50,130 nt of DNA from Vulcanimicrobiota bacterium (GCA_028287565.1 JAQBPK010000102.1:1-50130), one strand, 5' to 3'; positions 33,643 through 42,703 are shown, counted from the stretch's first letter. A program made the numbers and translations. Notes: generated by a model from the sequence alone, not told the origin.

Positions 33643-35390
33643 TCGCGCGGCTGCGCGCGGAAGCGCGGCTGCTTCCGGTGCTCGCGGCGATCGTCATCGT
33701 GTTCGGCATCGCCGCCGCGACGAACGCGACGTTCGCGCAAGCGGGAACGTACGCCGCAATCTACGCGACCGCGGCGATCGGGCTGTCGATCCTGCTCGGG
33801 AACGTCAACCAGATATCCGTCGGTCAGGCCGGGTTCTTCGGCATCGGCGCGTACAGCGTCGCGTACTGCACGGCGATTCTCGGCTGGCCGTTCTGGCCCG
33901 CCGCGCTGCTCGGCGTTGCGCTCGCCGCGCTGTGCGGCGTCGCCGTCGGCTTCATCGCGCTGCGCTTTCGCGGCCACTATCTCGCGATGGCGACGCTCGC
34001 GTTCGGGTTGATCGCGGTCGGCGTCTTCCACGAATGGAGCGCGCTCGGCGGCGCGGCCGGGATCGCGAACATCCCGTACGCCCGGCTCGGTTCGATCTCA
34101 CTCTCAGGGTACGCCGGTTATTGGTTCGCATGGATTGCTGCGCTCGGGATCGCCGTCGTTTCGCTGAACCTGCTGCGCGGGCGAACGGGACGAGCGTTCG
34201 AGACGATCCGCAATGACGAGCTCGCCGCCGAGATGGTCGGCGTGCCGACGCGCCGGTACAAAGTCATCGCGTTCGCGTATGCCGGCGCGCTCGCCGGGCT
34301 CGCCGGAGCGCTGTACGCGTCGGTGCTCGGCATCGTCGTGCCGGACGCGGTCGGCATCGCGCTATCGGTCGACTTCTTGCTGATGGTCGTGCTCGGCGGT
34401 AGCGGCGGCGTGTGCGGCGCGCTGCTCGGCGCCGCGCTGATCGGCTTCCTCGACATCGCGGGACACCAGTACGCGAACTGGCGTGAGGTCGCGTACGGAG
34501 CGCTCGTGATCGGCGTTGTGATCGCCGCACCGGGCGGCATCATGGGCCTCGTACGCCGCACGGGACCGTTCAAACCGTCCGCACCAGACGGCGCAGCGGA
34601 GCTTCCGCGCGACACGCCTCAGGCTGCGACGCGCGCGGTGTCTCACGTTGCGCCGGTCAGCGCGCCTCATGCGGTGCCGCTGGACGTCCGCGGCGTGACG
34701 AAGCGCTTCGGCGGGCTGGTTGCCGTGGACGACGTCTCCTTCGCGCTGCAGCCCGGGACGTTGACGTCGCTGATCGGGCCGAACGGTGCGGGCAAGACGA
34801 CGCTCTTCAACCTGATCTGCGGCGTCGGTGCGGTCACGAACGGCAGCGTTTTCATCGGCGGCCGCGACGTCTCGGGCCGCCGGCCGCACCGGATCGCCGC
34901 GCTCGGCGTCGGGCGCACGTTTCAGAACGCGCGCCTGTTCGGCGAGATGACCGTGCTCGAGAACGTGATGGCCGGCGCGTTTCGCGCGGAACGTGCGGAG
35001 CGCGCCGTGCGCGAGCGCGCGCGCGCGACGCTCGACCGCCTCGGGTTGTCCCGCGTCGCCGCGACGTACGCGAAGGACTTGGCGTTCGGCGACCGCCGCC
35101 GCGTCGAGCTCGCGCGCGCGGTCGCGGCGGATCCGTGGCTGCTGCTGGTCGACGAGCCCGCGGCCGGGCTCAACGCGAGCGAACGCGCCACGCTCAACGA
35201 CGATCTTCTGCGCCTGCGCGACGCGGGAACGACGCTGCTGCTGATCGAGCACGACATGCGCCTGGTCATGGCGATCTCGGAGCGCGTGATCGTGCTCGAG
35301 TTCGGGCGCGTCATCGCGGACGGCGACGCGGCCGCGGTCCGCAACGACCCTGCGGTCATCGCCGCATATCTCGGGACGTCAACCTCGTGA
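33639..35390 (+). CDS. fused LivM permease-LivG ATPase of the branched-chain-type ABC transporter
   Basis: 583 residues starting TTG in the livH stop (TTGA). Residues 1-310 are the LivM-like permease (VNQISVGQAGFFGIGAYS, coupling helix RAFETIRNDELAAEMVG). A Pro/Ala linker (about 312-345) leads to a LivG ATPase: VTKRFGGLVAVDDVSF, Walker A GPNGAGKTT near 380, a degenerate signature LAFGDRRRVELARA near 480, Walker B LLLVDEPAAGL near 500 and LIEHDM. The linker and continuous frame show a real fusion. It powers uptake together with LivF and the receptor at 25737. Confidence 0.9.
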   Translation: MIARLRAEARLLPVLAAIVIVFGIAAATNATFAQAGTYAAIYATAAIGLSILLGNVNQISVGQAGFFGIGAYSVAYCTAILGWPFWPAALLGVALAALCGVAVGFIALRFRGHYLAMATLAFGLIAVGVFHEWSALGGAAGIANIPYARLGSISLSGYAGYWFAWIAALGIAVVSLNLLRGRTGRAFETIRNDELAAEMVGVPTRRYKVIAFAYAGALAGLAGALYASVLGIVVPDAVGIALSVDFLLMVVLGGSGGVCGALLGAALIGFLDIAGHQYANWREVAYGALVIGVVIAAPGGIMGLVRRTGPFKPSAPDGAAELPRDTPQAATRAVSHVAPVSAPHAVPLDVRGVTKRFGGLVAVDDVSFALQPGTLTSLIGPNGAGKTTLFNLICGVGAVTNGSVFIGGRDVSGRRPHRIAALGVGRTFQNARLFGEMTVLENVMAGAFRAERAERAVRERARATLDRLGLSRVAATYAKDLAFGDRRRVELARAVAADPWLLLVDEPAAGLNASERATLNDDLLRLRDAGTTLLLIEHDMRLVMAISERVIVLEFGRVIADGDAAAVRNDPAVIAAYLGTSTS

Positions 35391-36124
35391 CGACACCTGC
35401 GCCGCTTCTCGACGTTCGCGGCCTGCACGCCGGTTACGGCGCGCTCGACGTTCTGCGCGGTATCGATCTCACCGTCGGAGCGGGCGAAGTCGTCGCGGTA
35501 CTCGGGCCCAACGGCGCTGGGAAGTCGACGCTGCTGCGCGCGATCTCGCGCTTCGACGCGTCGGTCCGCAGCGGAACGATCCGCTTCGACGGCAACGATC
35601 TTCTGCGGTGCACGACCGAGCGCACCGTGCGCCTGGGCTGTCTGCACGTCCCGGAAGGACGCCGGCTGTTCACCGAGCTCAGCGTGGACGACAACCTGCG
35701 CCTGGGAGCGTTCACGACGTCGCGCGCGCGCTCGGGCCTCGAAGCCGATCTCGCGGCAGCCTACGACCGCTTTCCCTCGCTCGCCGCGCGCAAGCGTCAA
35801 ACCGCGTTCGCACTCTCCGGAGGCGAACAGCAGATGCTGGCGATCGGGCGCGCGCTGATGGCCAAACCGAAGCTGCTGATGCTCGACGAGCCGTCGACCG
35901 GACTCGCGCCGCAGGTCGTCGAGCGGATCTTCTCCATCATCGCGGACCTCGGCCGCACCGGGACGGCCGTCCTGCTGGTGGAGCAGAACGCGTACCTTAC
36001 GCTGCAGCACGCCCACCGCGCATACGTGCTCGAAGGCGGCGCGATCGCCCTGTCCGGCACGGCACACGACCTGCGCGACAACGAGCGCGTGCGCGATATC
36101 TACCTCGGCAGCAGCAGCGCCTAG
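35387..36124 (+). CDS. branched-chain-type ABC transporter ATPase (LivF-like)
   Basis: 245 residues from GTG 35387, overlapping the previous stop (GTGA). Walker A GPNGAGKSTLL near residue 39, CLHVPEGRRLFTELSVDDNLRLG (the LivF-type Q-loop follow-on), signature LSGGEQQMLAIGRAL near 143, Walker B LLMLDEPSTGLAP near 163, and LLVEQNA. It is the second nucleotide-binding subunit of the importer, last of the operon's coupled genes. The 130 bases after it carry no gene. Confidence 0.9.
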   Translation: MTTPAPLLDVRGLHAGYGALDVLRGIDLTVGAGEVVAVLGPNGAGKSTLLRAISRFDASVRSGTIRFDGNDLLRCTTERTVRLGCLHVPEGRRLFTELSVDDNLRLGAFTTSRARSGLEADLAAAYDRFPSLAARKRQTAFALSGGEQQMLAIGRALMAKPKLLMLDEPSTGLAPQVVERIFSIIADLGRTGTAVLLVEQNAYLTLQHAHRAYVLEGGAIALSGTAHDLRDNERVRDIYLGSSSA

Positions 36125-36254
36125 CGCCGGAGAACGTTCGCAGTGCTATCGAAGCAGGGCACCGCAGCGGCCTCGCCGGAGGCTACGTCCGCGACCCGCA
36201 GGCTGCTAGCCGCGACGCCGGAAGCTGCGAACGGTTCCACGAACCGCCGCAGCC

Positions 36255-37070
36255 ATGCAGCCAGACAACGGTCCGATCTCGATCGCCGTGCTCGGCCTCG
36301 GCGAGGCCGGCTCGCTCATCGCGCGCGATCTCGCGCGCGGCGGCGCGGCGGTGCGCGGCTGGGATCCCGATCTGCACGGCGATCTCGCCGGCATCCCGAT
36401 CGCATCAAGCTTCGCCGAGGCGGTGCGCGGCGCCGACGTCGTGCTGTCCGTCAACTGGGCGATCGCCGCGCTCGACGTTGCCCGCGAAGCGTTTCCGCTG
36501 TTGCGCCCCGGCTGCATCTACGCCGATCTCAACACCGCCGGTCCGTCGCTCAAGCAAGAGCTCGCGGCGATCGTCGCGCCGAGCGGCGCGGCGTTCGTTG
36601 ACGTCGCCATGATGACGCCAGTTCCGCCGCTCGGTGTTCGCGTTCCGATGTTTCTCGCGGGCGACGGCGCGGTCGCGCTCGCCGGCATTCTTCGACTGTT
36701 CGGCACGCCGCTCGAGATCGTCGGCTCGCAGCCCGGCGAGGCGGCGGCGCGCAAGCTCACGCGCTCGGTGTTCTACAAGGGCATGTCCGCGGCGATCTGC
36801 GAGGCGCTCGAAGCGGCGCGCGCCGCCGGGGTCGAGGACTGGCTGCGCGGCGACATCACGCGGACGCTCGCGACCGCGGACGCTTCCACGCTAACCCGCG
36901 TCGTCGACGGCACCCACAAGCACGCGAAGCGGCGCGCGCACGAGATGCGCGACGCCGTGGAATTGCTCGACGAGCTGGGAGTGCCGGCGACGATCACGCG
37001 CGCGACGGTCGAGTCGCTCGAGCGAATCGCCGCCGGTCAGGCCTCGGCTTCTTCGTCCATCTCCCGGTAG
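36255..37070 (+). CDS. NAD(P)-binding 6-phosphogluconate dehydrogenase-like protein (DUF1932)
   Basis: 271 residues. Rossmann start ISIAVLGLGEAGSLIARDLA, then ADVVLSVNWAIAALD, YADLNTAGPSLKQEL, DVAMMTPVPPLGVRVPMFLAG, and the C-terminal helical DUF1932 domain with RKLTRSVFYKGMSAAICEAL. The Lys of the RSVFYKG block corresponds to the catalytic lysine region of beta-hydroxyacid dehydrogenases. Close relatives of this architecture are linked to aromatic catabolism; substrate unknown. Converges on the next gene with a 34-base overlap of coding ends. Confidence 0.82.
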   Translation: MQPDNGPISIAVLGLGEAGSLIARDLARGGAAVRGWDPDLHGDLAGIPIASSFAEAVRGADVVLSVNWAIAALDVAREAFPLLRPGCIYADLNTAGPSLKQELAAIVAPSGAAFVDVAMMTPVPPLGVRVPMFLAGDGAVALAGILRLFGTPLEIVGSQPGEAAARKLTRSVFYKGMSAAICEALEAARAAGVEDWLRGDITRTLATADASTLTRVVDGTHKHAKRRAHEMRDAVELLDELGVPATITRATVESLERIAAGQASASSSISR

Positions 37071-37426
37071 ACGGCGACCGCCTGTGCGAACGCGGAGTTC
37101 GCCGCCGGCACGCCCGCGTAGATCGCGACTTGCAGCAGCACCTCGCGGACCTCGTCGCGCGTCACGCCCGTGTTGCGCGCGCCGCGTATGTGCAGGCGCA
37201 ACTCTTCCATGCGCCCCAGCGCCGCCGTCATCGCGATCACGAGCATGCTGCGCGTCTTGCGCTCGAGGCCCGGGCGCGTCCACACTTCGCCCCAGCAGTA
37301 GCGCGTGATCAGCTCCTGAAAATCGCGCGTGAGCTCGGTCGCGTTCGCCTGCGCGCGGTCGACGTGCTCCTCGCCCAGCACCGCGCGGCGCACCAGCATC
37401 CCGCGCTCGTAACGTTCGTCCGGCAT
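37037..37426 (-). CDS. carboxymuconolactone decarboxylase-family protein
   Basis: 129 residues, the usual length for PcaC-type proteins: RRAVLGEEHVDRAQANATELTR, then DFQELITRYCWGEVWTRPGLE, RSMLVIAMTAALGRMEELRLHI and RGARNTGVTRDEVREVLLQV, AIYAGVPAANSAFAQA. The sequence resembles true 4-carboxymuconolactone decarboxylase, an enzyme of the 3,4-cleavage (beta-ketoadipate) branch, rather than AhpD-type peroxidases (no CxxC). No other beta-ketoadipate gene is in the window, so it may act on a related lactone. Confidence 0.82.
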   Translation of the reverse strand: MPDERYERGMLVRRAVLGEEHVDRAQANATELTRDFQELITRYCWGEVWTRPGLERKTRSMLVIAMTAALGRMEELRLHIRGARNTGVTRDEVREVLLQVAIYAGVPAANSAFAQAVAVYREMDEEAEA

Positions 37427-37520
37427 CGGTCAGGCCTCCAGAAAGCGCTCTCCCAGCAAGCGGGTTTCGCGCGGTTCGCGCGGACGAGGCAAGCTCCTCC
37501 GGTGTGGGTAACCTCGCAGT

Positions 37521-38504
37521 ATGAGACGCTTGCTGAGCGTCGCGACGGCATGCGTCGCGCTGCTCTCGGCCGGTGCGGCGGGCGCGCAGAGCCCGGCCGG
37601 AACATGGACGACCGCAGCACCGCTGCCGGCCGCGCGCAGCGAAGACTCGGTCGCGGTCGCCGGCAACACGATCTACGTGATCGGCGGCTACGCGCCGGCG
37701 GGCCCGAACCCGAACGCGCTCGATGTCAGCGGCCGGGTCGACGTCAGCCGCCCGCTCGTGCAAGCATTCGATGTTCAAACCGGGCGCTGGTCGGAACGCG
37801 CGCCGCTGCCGCGCGGTCTCAACCACGTGGGCGTCGCGTCGCTCGGCGGAAAGATCTACGCCTTCGGCGGGTTCGCGCAGCAGAACCGCGGCCCGGTCGC
37901 GGATGCGAACGTCTACGACCCTGCGACGAACGCGTGGACGGCGCTCCCGCCGCTGCCGGCACCCCTCGGCTCGATAAGCATCGCCGCGCTGGACGGAAAG
38001 CTGCATCTTGTCGGCGGCCGCGACGCGCACAGCGTCGCGACGCACACGGTGTTCGACCCCGCGACGCAAAAGTACACGAGCGCCGCGCCGCTTCCCGTCG
38101 GCCGCGATCACATGGGCCTGGTCGCATACGGCGGCAAGCTCTATGCGATCGCGGGACGCATCGACGACTTCAACCACAACACGTCGTACGTCGACGTCTA
38201 CGATCCGGCGGCGGCCCGCTGGACAGCAGGCAAACCGATGCCGTCGCAACGCAGCGGCTCGGCGGTCGCGGTGTACCGCGATCGCATCCTCGTCATCGGC
38301 GGCGAGTTCGGCGGCGGCGCGTACGCCAACAACGAAGCGTACGATCCGCGCGCCGACGCGTGGGCGACGCTCGCGCCGCTGCCGGAAGGCCGCCACGGCA
38401 CGGGCGCGGCGGTCGTCGGCGATGCGCTCTACGTCCCGGCCGGCGCGCCGGTCAACGGCGGCAGCCGCCAGTCGGACACGCTCTTCGTGTACCGCCAGTC
38501 CTGA
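37521..38504 (+). CDS. exported Kelch-repeat protein
   Basis: 327 residues: signal peptide (LLSVATACVALLSAGAAGAQ), then a Kelch beta-propeller of about six blades with the GG-Y-W pattern (TIYVIGGYA, KIYAFGGFA, KLHLVGGRD, KLYAIAGRI, RILVIGGEF, ALYVPAGAP; each preceded by W-x-x-x-x-PLP-like turns). Such periplasmic or secreted propellers bind sugars, acids or proteins; no catalytic assignment is possible. The VanZ-like gene overlaps its stop. Confidence 0.82.
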   Translation: MRRLLSVATACVALLSAGAAGAQSPAGTWTTAAPLPAARSEDSVAVAGNTIYVIGGYAPAGPNPNALDVSGRVDVSRPLVQAFDVQTGRWSERAPLPRGLNHVGVASLGGKIYAFGGFAQQNRGPVADANVYDPATNAWTALPPLPAPLGSISIAALDGKLHLVGGRDAHSVATHTVFDPATQKYTSAAPLPVGRDHMGLVAYGGKLYAIAGRIDDFNHNTSYVDVYDPAAARWTAGKPMPSQRSGSAVAVYRDRILVIGGEFGGGAYANNEAYDPRADAWATLAPLPEGRHGTGAAVVGDALYVPAGAPVNGGSRQSDTLFVYRQS

Positions 38505-38953
38505 GACGTGCCGCTTGGGCCGCGCTCGCGGTCATCGTCATCGCCGTCCTGTTCTGGGCCGCGCTGAGCCATCGCATCTACAACCACACGCTGCCGCGCG
38601 GTTTCATCGAGCACGTCTTCGGCGAGGACGACAGCGAAGGCGGCGCGCTGGCGGTGCGCGTGCTGCTGCGCAAGCTCTACAGCATTGTCGCGTTCGCGCT
38701 GATCGGCTTCGTCATCGACAAAGCGCTGCCGGGCACGCGCCGCCCGGCGCTGCGCGCGGCGCTGATCGTCGCGGCGTTCTCCGCGGCGATCGAGATCGCG
38801 CAGAAGCTGCACGGCGCGCGCGAAGGGCCGCTGTCCAACGCGATCGACATCGCATGCGGCGCGCTGGGCGGCTGGCTCGCAGTCACCGCGGCGCACGCAC
38901 TGGCACGGCGCCGCGATGCATCGCCTGACCGCGGAGCGCGCCTCGACCTCTGA
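38501..38953 (+). CDS. VanZ-like membrane protein
   Basis: About 150 residues with four hydrophobic helices (AALAVIVIAVLFWAAL, KLYSIVAFALIGFVIDKAL, LRAALIVAAFSAAIEIAQKL, IDIACGALGGWLAVTAAHAL). The segment SAAIEIAQKLHGAREGPLSNAIDIA matches the VanZ pattern E-x2-Q-...-D-x3-N-x2-G only partly in order. The frame has no ATG/GTG/TTG before the first helix. CTG at 38501, which overlaps the Kelch stop as CTGA, fits the 4-base coupling used elsewhere in the window and is the best start. Function unknown. Confidence 0.65.
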   Translation: MRRAAWAALAVIVIAVLFWAALSHRIYNHTLPRGFIEHVFGEDDSEGGALAVRVLLRKLYSIVAFALIGFVIDKALPGTRRPALRAALIVAAFSAAIEIAQKLHGAREGPLSNAIDIACGALGGWLAVTAAHALARRRDASPDRGARLDL

Positions 38954-39034
38954 GCGCCCACGCCGCGGCTGACCGGCAGGACGTCCGAGCCGGAAGTACA
39001 AGCAAGCAGACCGCCGATTCCGAGGTGAACGACC

Positions 39035-40639
39035 ATGGCCGATCGTGCGCGTCTGATGAAAAGCACTCGCGGTCCCGTACCGGGCGCGCGGCGTCTCGGC
39101 GCGACGGACCCGAATCACGTCATCGAGATCACGCTCGTTCTCGAACGAGCCCGCCCGGTCGATCGCGGTGCGGTCGCCGCGATGGCGACGCGGGCGCCCG
39201 TCGAGCGGCGTCACCTCACCTACGACGAGCTCGCCGAACGGCATCATGCACCGGCTGAGGCCGTCGCGGCGGTCGAAGCGTTCGCCCGCGATTTCGGGCT
39301 GCATGCGGAGCAGCTCAACCCGCTGCGCAACACCGTGGACTTGCGCGGACGCGTCGCCGACATGGAGCGTGCGTTCGAGACGCGGCTCGAAGACTACGAG
39401 CACGAGGGCGTTCGGTTTCGCCAGCGCAAAGGCGATCTCACCGTTCCGGACATCATCGCGCCGTACGTTGCGGCGGTCCTTGGTCTGGACGACCGGCCGC
39501 AGGCGCGATCGCATGCACGGCGCGCGGTCGCGCTCGGGCGCGGGTTCACACCGCAGCAGGTCGCGGACCTGTACGACTTTCCGGAATCGGATGGCGCCGA
39601 TGAAACGATCGCCATCATCGAGCTCGGCGGAGCGTTCGATCAGGACGATTTGAACGCGTACTTCACGGCGGTCGGACTGCCCCGGCGCGAGCCCGTGATC
39701 CCGGTGTACGTCGCGGGCGCGCAACCGCATCGGTACGGAGCCAACGCCGACGACGACGCCGAGGTGATGCTCGACATCGAAGTCGCCGGCGCGATCGCAC
39801 CCGAAGCGCGGCTCGTCGTCTACTTCGCGCACAACACCGATCGCGGCTTCTACGAAGCGTTCTCGCACGCGGTGTACGACCGCGAGCACCAGCCGTCGGT
39901 GGTCTCGATCAGCTGGGGCTCGTACGAGGAGTCGTATACCGAGCAGACGCGGCACGCGTTCGACGAGCTCGCTGCGACCGCCGCACTGCTCGGCATCACC
40001 GTCCTGGCGGCATCGGGTGACGACGGCGCATCCGATCAAACGCCGGGTGCGGGCTTCGAGCGCAAGCGACACGTCGATTTTCCCGCCGCCGTGCCGCACA
40101 TCGTCGCGTGCGGCGGAACGAGCGTTCACGCGCGCGAGGGACGGATCGTGAGCGAGACGGTCTGGAGCAACGGCGCGGACGGCGCGAGCGGCGGCGGCGT
40201 CAGCACGACGTTCGGCGTCCCGGCGTGGCAGAACGGGTGCAGCGCCGGCGCGCATCCGCTGACCGGTCGCGGCGTGCCCGACGTCGCGGGAGACGGCGAT
40301 CCCAACACCGGTTACAAGACGTTTCACAACGGCGCGCACGAGGAGCTCGGCGGCACGAGCGCCGTCGCGCCGCTGTGGGCCGGGCTGATCCTGCGCATCA
40401 ACGCGCGGCTGCGCACGCGATGCGGCTTCATCACGCCGCTGCTGTACGGCGCCGCGCGGCAAGCGGAGTTCCGCGACGTCGTCCACGGCGACAACCACTG
40501 CCACGGCGTCGACGGCTACCTCGCCAAACCCGGCTGGGACGCATGCACGGGGCTCGGCAGCCCGAACGGCCCGGCGCTGCTGCGGCTGTTCGCGGGCGAC
40601 GCGGCGCCGCACGACCGCACGCCGGCAGTGGCCCCGTAG
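39035..40639 (+). CDS. sedolisin (peptidase S53, kumamolisin-like) pro-enzyme
   Basis: 534 residues. The N-terminal ~165 form an activation prodomain (ITLVLERARPVDR, RRHLTYDELAERHHA, DLTVPDIIAPYVAAVLGL). In the catalytic domain Glu243 and Asp247 (DDDAEVMLDIE) and Ser442 (ELGGTSAVAPLWAG) form the Ser-Glu-Asp triad, and LAASGDDGASD supplies the oxyanion Asp. C-terminal Asp/Gly segments (DACTGLGSPNGP) are the calcium site. No signal peptide is evident, as in several bacterial kumamolisins. It is expected to be an acid-active endopeptidase, suggesting an acidic habitat. The 160 bases after it contain small hairpins. Confidence 0.92.
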   Translation: MADRARLMKSTRGPVPGARRLGATDPNHVIEITLVLERARPVDRGAVAAMATRAPVERRHLTYDELAERHHAPAEAVAAVEAFARDFGLHAEQLNPLRNTVDLRGRVADMERAFETRLEDYEHEGVRFRQRKGDLTVPDIIAPYVAAVLGLDDRPQARSHARRAVALGRGFTPQQVADLYDFPESDGADETIAIIELGGAFDQDDLNAYFTAVGLPRREPVIPVYVAGAQPHRYGANADDDAEVMLDIEVAGAIAPEARLVVYFAHNTDRGFYEAFSHAVYDREHQPSVVSISWGSYEESYTEQTRHAFDELAATAALLGITVLAASGDDGASDQTPGAGFERKRHVDFPAAVPHIVACGGTSVHAREGRIVSETVWSNGADGASGGGVSTTFGVPAWQNGCSAGAHPLTGRGVPDVAGDGDPNTGYKTFHNGAHEELGGTSAVAPLWAGLILRINARLRTRCGFITPLLYGAARQAEFRDVVHGDNHCHGVDGYLAKPGWDACTGLGSPNGPALLRLFAGDAAPHDRTPAVAP

Positions 40640-40799
40640 TCATCAAACCACCGCGGGGAACCGCGCTATGGGCTCGAACCGCCGTGGAGGACCTCCAAAT
40701 CACGTCCCGGAATGCGCCAGACCAACCAACCAAGACCTATGATGGTTGGGGCAGCTTTGTATGACAAGTCCGGGCTTGTCGGTGCGCGGAGGAGTGAAG

Positions 40800-41360
40800 A
40801 TGTCGATCGACCTGCAGAAGGGTCAGCGTCTGGATGTCGGCCTGAGCAAGATTCACGTCGGCTTAGGTTGGGATCCGGCGGAAGGCAAGAGCAATTTCGA
40901 CTACGACCTCGATGCATCGGCCTTTATGCTGGGCGCGAACAAGAAACTGGTAACCGATCAATTCTTCGTCTTTTACAACAACAAAGTATCGCCTGACGGT
41001 GCGGTAGCAGCCGGCGAGGACGATCAGAGCGGAACGTCGACCGCGGGCGGCGACGACGAGACGATCGACATCGACCTCGACCGCGTCGACCAGCGCGTGC
41101 AAGAGATCCTCATCTGCGTCTCGATCCACGAGGCGCAAGAGCGCCGGCAGAACTTCGGCCAGGTCGGAAACGCCTTCATCCGAATCGTGAACGGGCAAGA
41201 CAACGTGGAGCTCGCGAAATACGAGCTGGCGGAAGATTTCAGCGTCGAGACGGCCGTCGAGTTCGGGCGGCTGTACCGGCGGGAAAGCAAATGGCGTTTC
41301 GAGGCTGTCGGGATCGGTTACCGCGGCGGCCTCAACGAGCTCGTAAACAGGTACCAATAG
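40800..41360 (+). CDS. terD: TerD-family protein 1
   Basis: 186 residues from ATG 40800, selected for GGAGGAG 5 bases upstream; an earlier in-frame start at 40746 lacks this. TerD fold: MSIDLQKGQRLDVGLSKIHVGLGWD, then the Ca2+-binding strand FDYDLDASAFMLGANKK and FFVFYNNKVSPDGAV, and GDDETIDIDLDRVD. TerD proteins bind calcium and are the lead components of Ter stress/phage-exclusion systems. First gene of the TerY-P operon. Confidence 0.9.
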   Translation: MSIDLQKGQRLDVGLSKIHVGLGWDPAEGKSNFDYDLDASAFMLGANKKLVTDQFFVFYNNKVSPDGAVAAGEDDQSGTSTAGGDDETIDIDLDRVDQRVQEILICVSIHEAQERRQNFGQVGNAFIRIVNGQDNVELAKYELAEDFSVETAVEFGRLYRRESKWRFEAVGIGYRGGLNELVNRYQ

Positions 41361-41389
41361 GCTCTGGTCTTCGAAGGGGACGAATCACA

Positions 41390-42025
41390 ATGCGACGGTT
41401 GCCAGTCTATCTCGTGCTCGACACGTCGGGTTCCATGTCGGGTGAACCGATCGAAGCGGTGAAGGTCGGCGTTCAAGCTCTCGTGTCGGCTCTGCGCGCC
41501 GACCCCTATGCGCTCGAGACGGTGTTCCTCAGCGTGATCTCGTTCGGCAGCCAGGCGAATCAGACGGTTCCGCTCACCGAGCTGATGGCGTTTCAAATGC
41601 CGGAGCTCAAAGCCAGCGGATCGACGTCGCTCGGTGAGGCGCTCGCGCTCGCCGCGGACCGGATCGGGACCGAGGTGCAGAAAACGACGACGGACTCCAA
41701 GGGCGATTGGAAACCCCTCGTCTTTCTGATGACGGACGGCGGCCCCACCGACGACTGGCGCAAAGGGCTGGCAAAATTCAAAGGGGCGAAGACCGGGATG
41801 GTCGTTGCGTGTGCCGCCGGCAGCGCAGCGGACACCACGGTGTTGCGCGAGATCACGGAATCGGTGGTTCAGCTCGACACCACGGATTCGTCCGCCATTC
41901 GAGCGTTTTTCAAATGGGTTTCGGCGAGCGTGGCCGTCGGAAGCCAGAAAGTGGATGGAGGCGGCGAGGTGAAGACCATTCAAGAGCTGCCTCCGCCGCC
42001 GGCCGAAATCAACGTCGTCGCTTAG
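41390..42025 (+). CDS. terY: TerY-like VWA-domain protein 1
   Basis: 211 residues from ATG 41390. VWA domain with an intact MIDAS: LPVYLVLDTSGSMSGEPIEAV (DxSxS) near residue 10, Thr in SGSTSLGEAL near 79 and LVFLMTDGGPTDDW near 107. It ends in ELPPPPAEINVV, a tail also found at the end of TerY-like protein 2 (LPPPPAEVQMVV). TerY proteins form metal-dependent adhesion-like complexes with TerD and the kinase/phosphatase pair. Confidence 0.9.
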   Translation: MRRLPVYLVLDTSGSMSGEPIEAVKVGVQALVSALRADPYALETVFLSVISFGSQANQTVPLTELMAFQMPELKASGSTSLGEALALAADRIGTEVQKTTTDSKGDWKPLVFLMTDGGPTDDWRKGLAKFKGAKTGMVVACAAGSAADTTVLREITESVVQLDTTDSSAIRAFFKWVSASVAVGSQKVDGGGEVKTIQELPPPPAEINVVA

Positions 42026-42034
42026 GAGGCAGCC

Positions 42035-42673
42035 GTGCCGATCACCCTCTCCAAAGGTCAAAGCATCAACCTCGCAAAGTCCACGTACGACCTCTCTCAC
42101 GTAACGGTTGGGCTCGGATGGGACGTGGCGGAGCCCAGCAGCGGCGGCGGCTTCATCGGCAAGCTCTTCGGCGCGAAACCGCCCGAAGAGTACGATCTGG
42201 ACGTCATCGCCTTTCTTCTCGGCGCGAACGGGAAGGTCGTGAACCGCGGCGATACCAAGCTGCAGGGCGGCGACGTCATCTTCTTCAACAATCTCAAGCA
42301 CCGCTCGGGCCGGATCTGGCTGACCGGCGACAACCGCACGGGCGCCGGCGACGGCGACGACGAGCAGATCATCGTCGACCTGAACGGACTCGATCAGCAG
42401 TACCAGCAGATCGTGTTCGTCGTCCAGATTTATCAGGGCCAGCAGCGCGGGCAGCACTTCGGTGCGGTCAAGAACGCCTACATTCGCGCGGAGGATGCGC
42501 GCGGGCAGGAGATGGTTCGCTTTTCGGTCTCGAACGACCCGGAGTTCTCCGGAAAGCGCTCCATGATCTTCGCCGAGGTCGAACGCAGCGGTGCGAACTG
42601 GAAGTTCCGGGCCATCGGAACTCCGTACGAGTCGGACTCGTTCGTCGACATTCTGCGAAATACGTATCTCTGA
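42035..42673 (+). CDS. terD: TerD-family protein 2
   Basis: 212 residues from GTG 42035 with AGGAGG 5 bases upstream. Contains the TerD blocks ITLSKGQSINLAKSTYDL, VTVGLGWDV, EYDLDVIAFLLGANGKV and DVIFFNNLKHRSGRIWLTGDN, DDEQIIVDLNGLD. A Gly-rich insertion (SSGGGFIGKLFGAKPP) splits the first sheet. A longer and distinct paralogue of TerD 1, so the two may form a heteromeric Ca2+-dependent surface. Confidence 0.9.
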   Translation: MPITLSKGQSINLAKSTYDLSHVTVGLGWDVAEPSSGGGFIGKLFGAKPPEEYDLDVIAFLLGANGKVVNRGDTKLQGGDVIFFNNLKHRSGRIWLTGDNRTGAGDGDDEQIIVDLNGLDQQYQQIVFVVQIYQGQQRGQHFGAVKNAYIRAEDARGQEMVRFSVSNDPEFSGKRSMIFAEVERSGANWKFRAIGTPYESDSFVDILRNTYL

Positions 42674-42703
42674 GCGATCACCGAAGATACGTGCGATGAT
42701 CTG

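Noticed and set aside
40640-40799. Terminator/attenuator hairpins (CCAACCA...TGGTTGG, GACAAG...CTTGTC) before the TerD gene
   Set aside because: Short stems without T-runs in a GC-rich gap; not distinguishable from chance.
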